This document shows positions 6,517-11,617 of a stretch of DNA of 11,617 nt, piece after piece. Every line of letters starts with the position of its first letter. Within the stretch, counting starts at the first letter, position 1. Under the pieces are notes generated by a model. It was not told the DNA's origin. It did not search any database and worked only from the letters and a program-made list of their open reading frames with translations. This stretch comes from Dehalococcoidia bacterium. Its GTDB lineage: Bacteria > Chloroflexota > Dehalococcoidia > JACVQG01 > JAHKAY01. The DNA is taken from contig JASLXN010000029.1 in the NCBI GenBank assembly GCA_030740315.1, positions 1 to 11,617 on the forward strand. The letters are read 5' to 3'. Made by a program: the position numbers and the translations under genes.

Positions 6517-6545
6517 TTGACCCGTACCCCGCGGTATGGTACCAT
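6517..6545 (+). promoter_or_regulatory. Putative promoter of the Lrp-aminotransferase-CoA-transferase operon
   Basis: TTGACC (6517-6522, 5 of 6 to TTGACA) and TACCAT (6540-6545, 4 of 6 to TATAAT) are separated by 17 bases. The start codon GTG is at 6569, giving a leader of about 17 bases with a GGGGGGGAG ribosome binding site. Confidence 0.4.
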
Positions 6546-6568
6546 CCGCTCTTGTCGGGGGGGAGAAG

Positions 6569-7060
6569 GTGACCAAAAAAGAGAAAGAGATTCTCAGGCT
6601 CCTGGAGAAGGATGCCCGTATCAGTCCGGCCAAGTTGGCCGCTATGACGGACATGCCGGTAGCGGAGGTGGACGCCATTCTAAGGAAAGCGGAGGCCCAG
6701 GGGGCCATCCTCCGCTATAAGACGGTCATCAACTGGGACAGGGCCGGGGAGCAGCAGGTGTGGGCGCTTATAGAGGTGAAGGTAACTCCGCAGCGGGAAG
6801 TTGGCTTCGAGTCCACCGCCGAGCGTATCGCCCGGTTTCCCCAGGCCCGCTCGGTCTACTTGGTATCAGGAACCTATGACCTGGCCGTCTTGGTCACCGG
6901 TGAGACCATGCACCAAGTGGCCGCCTTCGTGGGGGAGAAGCTGGCCCCCCTGGAAAGCGTGCAAGGCACCGTAACACATTTCATCCTCAAGCGGTTCAAG
7001 GATGACGGCGAGTTGATGCAGGGTGGGGAGGGCACACAGCGCCTTCCCATCAGCCTGTAG
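6569..7060 (+). CDS. Lrp/AsnC family transcriptional regulator
   Basis: This 163-residue protein has an N-terminal winged helix-turn-helix (about 1-50: KEKEILRLLEKDARISPAKL, then VAEVDAILRKAEAQGAILRYK). A C-terminal RAM ligand-binding domain follows (about 65-145: VWALIEVKVTP, then FPQARSVYLVSGTYDLAVLVTG and VTHFILKRFK). It should bind DNA as an oligomer and respond to an amino acid or related effector. I start it at GTG 6569, which has GGGGGGGAG at 6557-6565 and matches the family's N-terminus. An ATG at 6536 overlaps the promoter and adds 11 unrelated residues. The aminotransferase gene begins 10 bases after the stop, so the regulator probably controls its own operon. The final 15 residues (about 149-163) lie beyond the recognisable fold. 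Confidence 0.9.
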   Translation: MTKKEKEILRLLEKDARISPAKLAAMTDMPVAEVDAILRKAEAQGAILRYKTVINWDRAGEQQVWALIEVKVTPQREVGFESTAERIARFPQARSVYLVSGTYDLAVLVTGETMHQVAAFVGEKLAPLESVQGTVTHFILKRFKDDGELMQGGEGTQRLPISL

Positions 7061-7070
7061 CCCCTGAGCC

Positions 7071-8255
7071 ATGGAAGCCCCCAATGTGGAGAACAGGTTA
7101 ATCTCCAACCGGCTGGAGGGCGTATCCGCCTCGGGCATTCGGCGTTTCTTTGACTTGGCAGCGTCCCTGGAGGGGGTGATATCCCTGGGGGTGGGTGAGC
7201 CAGACCGCCCCACCCCGTGGCACATCCGCGAGGCCGCCATTTACTCCTTGGAAAAGGGCTACACCACATACACCTCCAACCGGGGCATCGCCCAACTCCG
7301 CCAGGAGATTTCCCGCCACCTCGAGGCAGACTACGGCATATCCTACGACCCCGAGACGGAGATTCTGATAACCGTTGGCGTAAGCCAGGGGATGGACCTG
7401 GCTATGAGGGCACTGGTAAATACCGGAGACGAAGTGATGGTGCCCGACCCGGCGTATGTGGCCTATGTCCCCTGCATACTGCTGGCCGGGGGCAGGCCCG
7501 TTCCCCTGCCCACCTCCGAGGAGACCGGCTTTCTGCTCAGCCAGGACACAGTATCCAACAGCATCACCCCGCGGAGCAAGGCCATCTTTTTCGGCTACCC
7601 GGCTAACCCCACCGGTGCGGTGATGCCGAGGGAGCAGTTGCAGGCAGTGGCTCGGCTGGTGGAGAAACACAACGTCATCGCCGTTTCGGATGAAATCTAT
7701 GCGGGACTGACATACGGGGTGGAGCACACCTGCTTCGCCTCTCTGCCGGGGATGAAGGAGCGGACCGTCCTGTTGGGCGGTTTCTCCAAGTACTACGCTA
7801 TGACCGGGTGGCGGCTGGGCTATGCCTGCGGCCCAGAGGAAATAATAGAGGCCATGACCCGCATCCACCAGTACACCATGATGTGCGCCCCCACAGTAGC
7901 CCAGATGGCCGCCATTGAGGCTCTGCGGAACGGGGAGGAGGCAGCCCAGGAGATAGCTGCAGACTACAACCACCGCCGCCGCACCTTTGTAAAAGGTCTC
8001 AACAGCATTGGGCTGCACTGCCTGGAGCCACAGGGTGCCTTCTACGCCTTCCCCAGTGTCAAGGCCACCGGGCTTTCCTCTGTGGACTTTGCGGAGAAGC
8101 TGCTGGTGGAGGAGCGGGTAGCGGTGGTGCCCGGCTCCGCCTTCGGGGACTGCGGCGAGGGGTATGTGCGCTGCTGTTACGCCGTCGCCCCTCAGGACCT
8201 GGATGAGGCCCTGAGGAGAATGGGCCACCTGATGGCCGATTACCACAACCAGTAG
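7071..8255 (+). CDS. PLP-dependent aminotransferase, class I/II fold
   Basis: This 394-residue protein is a full-length fold-type I aminotransferase that moves the amino group between an amino acid and a 2-oxo acid in the cytoplasm. Visible motifs are LGVGEPDRPTP (39-49), the NPTG loop (179-182, with N179), DEIY (207-210, D207 for the pyridine nitrogen), and SKYYAMTGWRLGY (239-251) with PLP-lysine K240 and phosphate-binding R248. The substrate-carboxylate arginine is R367 in YVRCCYA. The ATG has no clear Shine-Dalgarno and lies 10 bases after the Lrp gene, which suggests translational coupling. The CoA-transferase gene starts 15 bases downstream. Substrate cannot be named from sequence; aspartate, alanine or aromatic/branched substrates are all known in this group. 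Pairing with an Lrp regulator fits amino-acid catabolism. Confidence 0.93.
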   Translation: MEAPNVENRLISNRLEGVSASGIRRFFDLAASLEGVISLGVGEPDRPTPWHIREAAIYSLEKGYTTYTSNRGIAQLRQEISRHLEADYGISYDPETEILITVGVSQGMDLAMRALVNTGDEVMVPDPAYVAYVPCILLAGGRPVPLPTSEETGFLLSQDTVSNSITPRSKAIFFGYPANPTGAVMPREQLQAVARLVEKHNVIAVSDEIYAGLTYGVEHTCFASLPGMKERTVLLGGFSKYYAMTGWRLGYACGPEEIIEAMTRIHQYTMMCAPTVAQMAAIEALRNGEEAAQEIAADYNHRRRTFVKGLNSIGLHCLEPQGAFYAFPSVKATGLSSVDFAEKLLVEERVAVVPGSAFGDCGEGYVRCCYAVAPQDLDEALRRMGHLMADYHNQ

Positions 8256-8270
8256 AGTAGAAAGGAAACC

Positions 8271-9521
8271 ATGGCCAACAGGGCACTGGAAGGCATCCGT
8301 GTGGTGGAACTGGCCAGCTTCGTGGCTGGGCCCTATGCTGCCAAGCTTCTGGGCCATATGGGCGCCGATGTCATCAAGGTGGAGCCTCCCGAGGGGGACT
8401 TGGCCCGCCGCATGGGGCCTTTCAAGGGGGACAACCCCCACTCCGAGAAGAGCGGCCTCTTCTTCTATCTCAACGCCGAAAAGCGGGGCGTGACCCTGGA
8501 CCTTCGCCATTCCCAGGGCATGGCCCTGTTCCGCCAACTCCTTAAAGAAGCTGATATTCTCATCGAGGACAGCTCCCCCGAGTTGCGCCGGGAGTTGGGG
8601 CTGGGCTACGATGACCTCAAGGCCGTCAACCCCCGGCTGGTGGTCACCTCCATCACCCCCTTCGGCCTCTCCGGGCCTTACAAGGACTACAAGGCCTACT
8701 ACCTCAACACTTTCCACAGCGGCGGTGAGGGGTATTGCACCCCAGGCTCCCTGGGTTGGATTCTTTACTCGGAACGGCCCCCCATAAAGACCGCCGGATT
8801 CCTCGGCGAGCACGATGTTGGGGTGTGCGCGGCTAACGCCACCATGGGCGCTCTGCACTTTGCGGAGGCTAACGGGGTGGGCCAGCAGGTGGAGGTCTCC
8901 AAGCAGGAGGCCCTGGCCAACATCATCCGCTATGACCTGGCGGTGCACAACCTGGGATACAACGAGAGCCGGGCCAGCCGGATGTTCCCCATCGGCGGCC
9001 TCATCCAGTGCCAGAACGGCTTTGTCATGATTCTGCCCATTGAGCGCCATATGTGGGACGGGGTAGTGGACCTCATGGGCGACCCGGAGTGGCTCCGGGA
9101 CGAGAAGTACGACTATGACCGCATTGCCCGCAGCGTGATGCTCACCGAGGAGGATGTACGCCGCGGGATGAAGGACAGGGAAGATGTAAACAGCTTCCTA
9201 CAGGAGTGGGCGCTGGAGCACACCAAGGAGGAGATATTCCATAGCCTGCAGGAGCGCCATTGCCTGTGCGGCATGGTGTTTGACGCCCATGACCTGGTGA
9301 ACTCGGCCCAGGTGCAGCACCGGGGCTACTTCGTAGAGATAGAGCACCCGGTAGTGGGCAGGGTCAAAATGCCGGGAGCGCCCTTCAAGCACTCCGGCAC
9401 CCCATGGGCCGTGGAGCGCCCCGCCCCGCTGCTGGGGCAGCATAATGAAGATATACTGCTGGGCCAATTGGGCCACAGCCACGAAGAGCTGGTGCGCTGG
9501 CGCCAGGCTGGGGTGATATAG
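8271..9521 (+). CDS. Family III CoA-transferase (CaiB/BaiF type), first copy
   Basis: This 416-residue protein moves CoA between carboxylic acids through a mixed-anhydride at a conserved aspartate. The family N-terminus is clear: ALEGIRVVELASFVAGPYAAKLLGHMGADVIKVEPPEGD (5-43), then NAEKRGVTLDLRHSQG (68-83) and LGYDDLKAVNPRLVVTSITPFG (111-132). The likely catalytic residue is D182 in GEHDVG, followed by the core ATMGALHFAEANGVGQQVEVS (190-210). The second-half motif GAPFKHSGTPWAVERPAPLLGQHNEDIL is complete. AAAGGAAA (8261-8268) precedes the ATG. It is the third gene of the Lrp-aminotransferase unit. A second family member follows 160 bases later, so the two may form a heteromer, as known for some benzylsuccinate or malate CoA-transferases. 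The acid substrate is unknown. Confidence 0.92.
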   Translation: MANRALEGIRVVELASFVAGPYAAKLLGHMGADVIKVEPPEGDLARRMGPFKGDNPHSEKSGLFFYLNAEKRGVTLDLRHSQGMALFRQLLKEADILIEDSSPELRRELGLGYDDLKAVNPRLVVTSITPFGLSGPYKDYKAYYLNTFHSGGEGYCTPGSLGWILYSERPPIKTAGFLGEHDVGVCAANATMGALHFAEANGVGQQVEVSKQEALANIIRYDLAVHNLGYNESRASRMFPIGGLIQCQNGFVMILPIERHMWDGVVDLMGDPEWLRDEKYDYDRIARSVMLTEEDVRRGMKDREDVNSFLQEWALEHTKEEIFHSLQERHCLCGMVFDAHDLVNSAQVQHRGYFVEIEHPVVGRVKMPGAPFKHSGTPWAVERPAPLLGQHNEDILLGQLGHSHEELVRWRQAGVI

Positions 9522-9558
9522 TGCTCGGATGCAAAGGGAAGCGTGATTTTGTCGGTAT

Positions 9559-9640
9559 CTGAGACCCTTCGCTACGCTCAGGGTGACACTACAAATGGTG
9601 TCATTCTGAGTCCGCCGCAGGCGGGCGAAGAATCCCTGAG
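9559..9640. repeat. REP-like imperfect inverted repeat between the CoA-transferase genes
   Basis: The left arm CTGAGACCC...GTGACAC (9559-9589) and the right arm GTGTCATTCTGAG...CCCTGAG (9598-9640) are imperfect reverse complements around an 8-base loop. The right arm carries an extra small hairpin, CCGCC-GCA-GGCGG (9612-9624). Motifs of the type TCATTCTGAG...CGAAGAATC and CTTCGCTACGCTCAGGGTGAC are, from memory, common intergenic repeats in several bacterial phyla. Here the element could attenuate transcription between two otherwise linked genes. Confidence 0.65.
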
Positions 9641-9642
9641 GC

Positions 9643-9648
9643 TATACT
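9643..9648 (+). promoter_or_regulatory. Possible -10 box for the second CoA-transferase gene
   Basis: TATACT lies directly after the inverted repeat and 33 bases before the ATG at 9682. No matching -35 and no TGn extension are present (the preceding bases are GGC). It may allow expression independent of the upstream operon; support is weak. Confidence 0.3.
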
Positions 9649-9681
9649 AATTATGGCGAACAGGCAGTAGAGGAGGCGCAT

Positions 9682-10893
9682 ATGGCCACTCAACCTTTGG
9701 AGGGTATCCGGGCACTGGACTTCTCCCGGGAGGCGGCAGCCCCGTACTCTGCCATGATGCTTTCCTTCCTGGGGGCGGAGGTGGTGAAGGTGGAGAGCAA
9801 GGCCAAGATGGGTGTGGTGGGCCGCCGCATGGGGTTCCGCTATGTGGACTTCAACCTCAACAAGCTCCAGGTGACCCTGGACCTGACCCACCCCAAGGGG
9901 GTGGAGCTGGCCAAGAGGCTAATCGCCATCAGCGATGTGGTCATTGAGAGCAACCGCCCCGGGGCCTTCGGGAGGCTGGGGCTGAGCTACGATGAGGTGA
10001 AGAAGGTCAAACCGGACATCATCATGCTCTCCCACTCCGGGTTCGGCCAGACCGGCCCGGAGAGCGAGTACCTGGGTGCGGCCCCGGTGTTCGCCGCCAC
10101 CAGCGGCCTCTCCTACTACACCGGCTACCCTGACGGCATACCCACCGAGCTGCGCGGCACTCCGGATATGCGCTCCGGTCAGTACTGCGCCTTTGCCATC
10201 CTGGCCGCCCTGTTCCATCGCCGCCGCACCGGGCAGGGCCAGTTCATAGATGTGGCCGGCAGGGAGACAAACGGCGCCGCTATAGGAGATGTGCTCTTGG
10301 ACTATACTATGAACCAGCGCAGTCAGGATCGCCGGGCCAACCGGGACTACACCATGGCCCCCCACAACTGCTACCGGTGCCAGGGCGAGAATAAATGGGT
10401 CAGCATCGCCGTGGCTACGGATGAGGAGTGGCAGGCCCTGTGCCGGGCCATCGGCCAGCCGGAGCTGGCCGGAGACCCCCGCTTTGCCGATGGCTTAAGG
10501 CGCTGGGAGAACCAGGAGGATCTGGACCTTATCATAGAGGAATGGACGCTGCAGCATACGGATTACCAGGTGATGGATACCCTGCAGCAGGCGGGGGTAG
10601 CCGCTGTGCCCTCCATGAGCTCCGATGAGCTGTTCACTGACCCCCACCTGACGGAGCGGGGGTTCATCCACTCCCTGAACTACTCCGACTATGATTGGCT
10701 TCCGGATACCCCAAAGCCGGCATCGGATGACATCCTGCACTTCGGCATGCCCTGGAAGCTGCATTCTTGCCCGGATGCGGTGCGGGGGCGCGCCCCCTAC
10801 TACGGCGAGCACAACTACTATGTATTCGGCGAGATGCTGGGGATGGGCCGGGAGGAGATAGCCGCCCTGGAGCGGGAGGGCGCAATTGCCTGA
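9682..10893 (+). CDS. Family III CoA-transferase (CaiB/BaiF type), second copy
   Basis: This 403-residue paralogue of the preceding CoA-transferase carries PLEGIRALDFSREAAAPYSAMMLSFLGAEVVKVES (5-39), VTLDLTHPKGVELAKRL (64-80) and LSYDEVKKVKPDIIMLSHSGFGQTGP (101-126). The probable catalytic aspartate is D162 in GTPDMRSG. This is closer to the family pattern D-x-x-S/T-G than the first copy, and it is followed by FAILAALFHRRRTGQGQFIDV (171-191). It lacks the usual EPPxGD after the VKVE strand, having SKAKMG instead, so its CoA or acid pocket may differ. AGGAGG (9671-9676) with a 5-base spacer sets the start. The first copy does have the EPPEGD motif. The two proteins are similar enough to be subunits of one enzyme, but separate enzymes of related pathways are equally possible. 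Substrate is unknown. Confidence 0.92.
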   Translation: MATQPLEGIRALDFSREAAAPYSAMMLSFLGAEVVKVESKAKMGVVGRRMGFRYVDFNLNKLQVTLDLTHPKGVELAKRLIAISDVVIESNRPGAFGRLGLSYDEVKKVKPDIIMLSHSGFGQTGPESEYLGAAPVFAATSGLSYYTGYPDGIPTELRGTPDMRSGQYCAFAILAALFHRRRTGQGQFIDVAGRETNGAAIGDVLLDYTMNQRSQDRRANRDYTMAPHNCYRCQGENKWVSIAVATDEEWQALCRAIGQPELAGDPRFADGLRRWENQEDLDLIIEEWTLQHTDYQVMDTLQQAGVAAVPSMSSDELFTDPHLTERGFIHSLNYSDYDWLPDTPKPASDDILHFGMPWKLHSCPDAVRGRAPYYGEHNYYVFGEMLGMGREEIAALEREGAIA

Positions 10894-10928
10894 GTGTACC
10901 CGCCAGCGTCCGGGGGGCCTGGGGGGCG

Positions 10929-11016
10929 AGCAGGGGTGGCACTTGTCCCGCCCGTGCTGGAACGGGGATTCCAAAGGGGCTCTGCCCCTTTGGCGGGGGT
11001 GCGGGGGTGTCCCCCG
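10929..11016 (+). repeat. Three consecutive stem-loops after the second CoA-transferase
   Basis: Stem 1 is AGCAGGGGTGG (10929-10939) with CCGCCCGTGCT (10948-10958), one mismatch and one G:U. Stem 2 is a perfect 10-base stem, CCAAAGGGGC (10971-10980) with GCCCCTTTGG (10984-10993), around TCT. Stem 3 is CGGGGG (11002-11007) with CCCCCG (11011-11016) around TGT, followed by four A. The lack of a T-run argues against a standard terminator, but stable stems may protect or end the upstream transcript. The AAAGGGGC...GCCCCTTT stem looks, from memory, like a widespread intergenic repeat. Confidence 0.7.
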
Positions 11017-11020
11017 AAAA

Positions 11021-11026
11021 TATAAT
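11021..11026 (+). promoter_or_regulatory. Consensus -10 box of the lipoprotein isomerase gene
   Basis: TATAAT is a perfect -10 hexamer in an AT-rich patch (AAAATATAAT) between GC-rich hairpins. No -35 is apparent at 16-18 bases, where stem 3 lies. Transcription would start near 11033 and give a leader of about 54 bases before the ATG at 11087. Confidence 0.5.
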
Positions 11027-11028
11027 CC

Positions 11029-11045
11029 TCGGGCGGGTGGGTGGG
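11029..11045 (+). repeat. G-quadruplex motif / copy of the GGGTGGGTG repeat
   Basis: Positions 11031-11045 read GGG-C-GGG-T-GGG-T-GGG: four G-triplets with single-base loops, the pattern of a very stable parallel quadruplex, on the coding strand. It falls at the predicted transcription start and 5' leader of the next gene. The 17-mer 11029-11045 is also the closest copy of the element found at 5294-5310 and 5347-5363. Confidence 0.7.
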
Positions 11046-11086
11046 AATGCAAGTGATGGCTAAACGGTATTTATCTGGAGTATGAA

Positions 11087-11617
11087 ATGAAGAAAGCCAT
11101 ATTTGTTACGGCACTGTTGCTGGGCGGGATGCTCCTGCTATCTGCGTGTGGTGGCGAGGCTACGCCAACAGCCACACCGAGTACGCCGGTGCCCTCACCC
11201 ACCGAGACCGCAGGAGGAGGCAAGATGAAAAGCTGGTCCAGTCCACCACCCATGACCATAAGCCAGGACAAGGCATACACGGCCACCATCAGCACCAACC
11301 TTGGCGATATCACCGTAGAGCTGTTCCCTAAGGATACCCCGCTGGCGGTAAACAACTTCGTCTTCCTGTCACGGGAGGGGTTCTACGAGGGGGTCAAGGT
11401 GCACCGGATTATTAATGGGTTCATGTTCCAGACCGGTGACCCCACCGGCACCGGCAGGGGTGGCCCCGGCTACCGCTTTGCCGATGAAGAGGTGAAGCGG
11501 GAATATGTGAAGGGCGCCTTGGCCATGGCCAACGCCGGCCCAGATACCAACGGGAGCCAGTTCTTCATCACCCTGGCTGACCTCAGCGACGGTCTTCCCA
11601 AGAACTATACGCTGTTC
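11087..11617 (+). CDS. Lipoprotein peptidyl-prolyl cis-trans isomerase (cyclophilin), 3' end outside the window
   Basis: The 177 visible residues begin with a lipoprotein signal peptide: MKK, a hydrophobic core and the lipobox LSAC, with the lipidated cysteine at 21. A Thr/Pro/Ser-rich linker (about 25-56) leads to a cyclophilin domain from about residue 63. The domain should catalyse proline isomerisation in proteins outside the cytoplasmic membrane. Active-site residues by analogy to human cyclophilin A are R107, F112, M113 and Q115 in HRIINGFMFQTGDPTGTG, and F160 in GSQFFITL. The tryptophan region reads DGLPKNYTLF, a variant known in bacterial cyclophilins. The frame is open to the right edge, so the C-terminus is missing. 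GGAG at 11077-11080, 6 bases before the ATG, supports the start. An in-frame ATG at 11225 has its own strong ribosome binding site and could yield a form without the signal peptide. Confidence 0.93.
   Translation, partial: MKKAIFVTALLLGGMLLLSACGGEATPTATPSTPVPSPTETAGGGKMKSWSSPPPMTISQDKAYTATISTNLGDITVELFPKDTPLAVNNFVFLSREGFYEGVKVHRIINGFMFQTGDPTGTGRGGPGYRFADEEVKREYVKGALAMANAGPDTNGSQFFITLADLSDGLPKNYTLF

Noticed and set aside
6536..6568. ATG start for the Lrp protein at 6536
   Set aside because: It overlaps the candidate -10 region and adds residues foreign to the family; GTG 6569 has a G-rich Shine-Dalgarno sequence.
7098..9050. A 650-codon open frame on the - strand
   Set aside because: It is antisense to the aminotransferase and the first CoA-transferase, crosses their spacer, and its His/Gly/Val/Gln-rich translation has no recognisable domain. 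Codon bias of the + strand genes explains its openness.
9653..9670. Five-codon leader peptide (MANRQ) before the second CoA-transferase
   Set aside because: Its ATG lies only 5 bases after the TATACT box, at or before the expected transcription start, and it has no ribosome binding site.
1..11617. CRISPR array, tRNA, rRNA, insertion sequence or phage genes
   Set aside because: No regularly spaced direct repeats, tRNA-like cloverleaf, transposase or phage protein was found on reading both strands by eye; a covariance-model RNA search was not possible.

Overview
The window is a GC-rich, gene-dense chromosomal segment with ten supported coding regions. One of these is cut by the right edge. No RNA gene, mobile element or CRISPR array was recognised. 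The gene set points to an anaerobic or facultatively anaerobic bacterium, most likely Chloroflexota of the Dehalococcoidia type. It includes a tungsten/molybdenum aldehyde ferredoxin oxidoreductase, a stand-alone Lrp/AsnC ligand-binding protein, tandem family III CoA-transferases, a class II HDAC-like deacetylase and a lipoprotein cyclophilin. The RecA C-terminal style also fits. This placement is a judgement from recalled protein style, not from a search.

Layout. Positions 67-110 hold a C14/G13 inverted repeat, followed by a 76-residue RAM-domain protein (129-359) and an aldehyde ferredoxin oxidoreductase (458-2341) on the + strand. Converging on these from the - strand is a block reading recA (5191 to 4154), an unusual FMN-dependent alpha-hydroxy-acid-dehydrogenase-like gene (3995 to 3006) and recX (2972 to 2346). 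RecX ends only 4 bases from the oxidoreductase stop. Divergent from recA, a 218-base region carries both promoters and leads into an HDAC-family deacetylase (5410-6450).

The next block is Lrp/AsnC regulator (6569-7060), PLP aminotransferase (7071-8255) and family III CoA-transferase (8271-9521). The gaps are 10 and 15 bases, so it is probably one operon. A 160-base spacer with a REP-like inverted repeat separates it from a second family III CoA-transferase (9682-10893). A 193-base spacer then carries three stem-loops, a TATAAT box and a G-quadruplex motif. It precedes a lipoprotein peptidyl-prolyl isomerase (11087 to the right edge).

Function. The metabolic genes suggest amino-acid and organic-acid turnover: transamination to 2-oxo acids, CoA transfer between acids, and ferredoxin-linked oxidation of aldehydes, with Lrp-type sensing of small molecules. 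That link is inference from proximity. The observations I rate highest are the divergent flavoenzyme between recA and recX, an internal start in the cyclophilin gene that would give a cytoplasmic form, and the structured, G4-bearing leader in front of it. Recurrent TGCTATA-type extended -10 boxes, one of which implies a leaderless deacetylase mRNA, are also notable.
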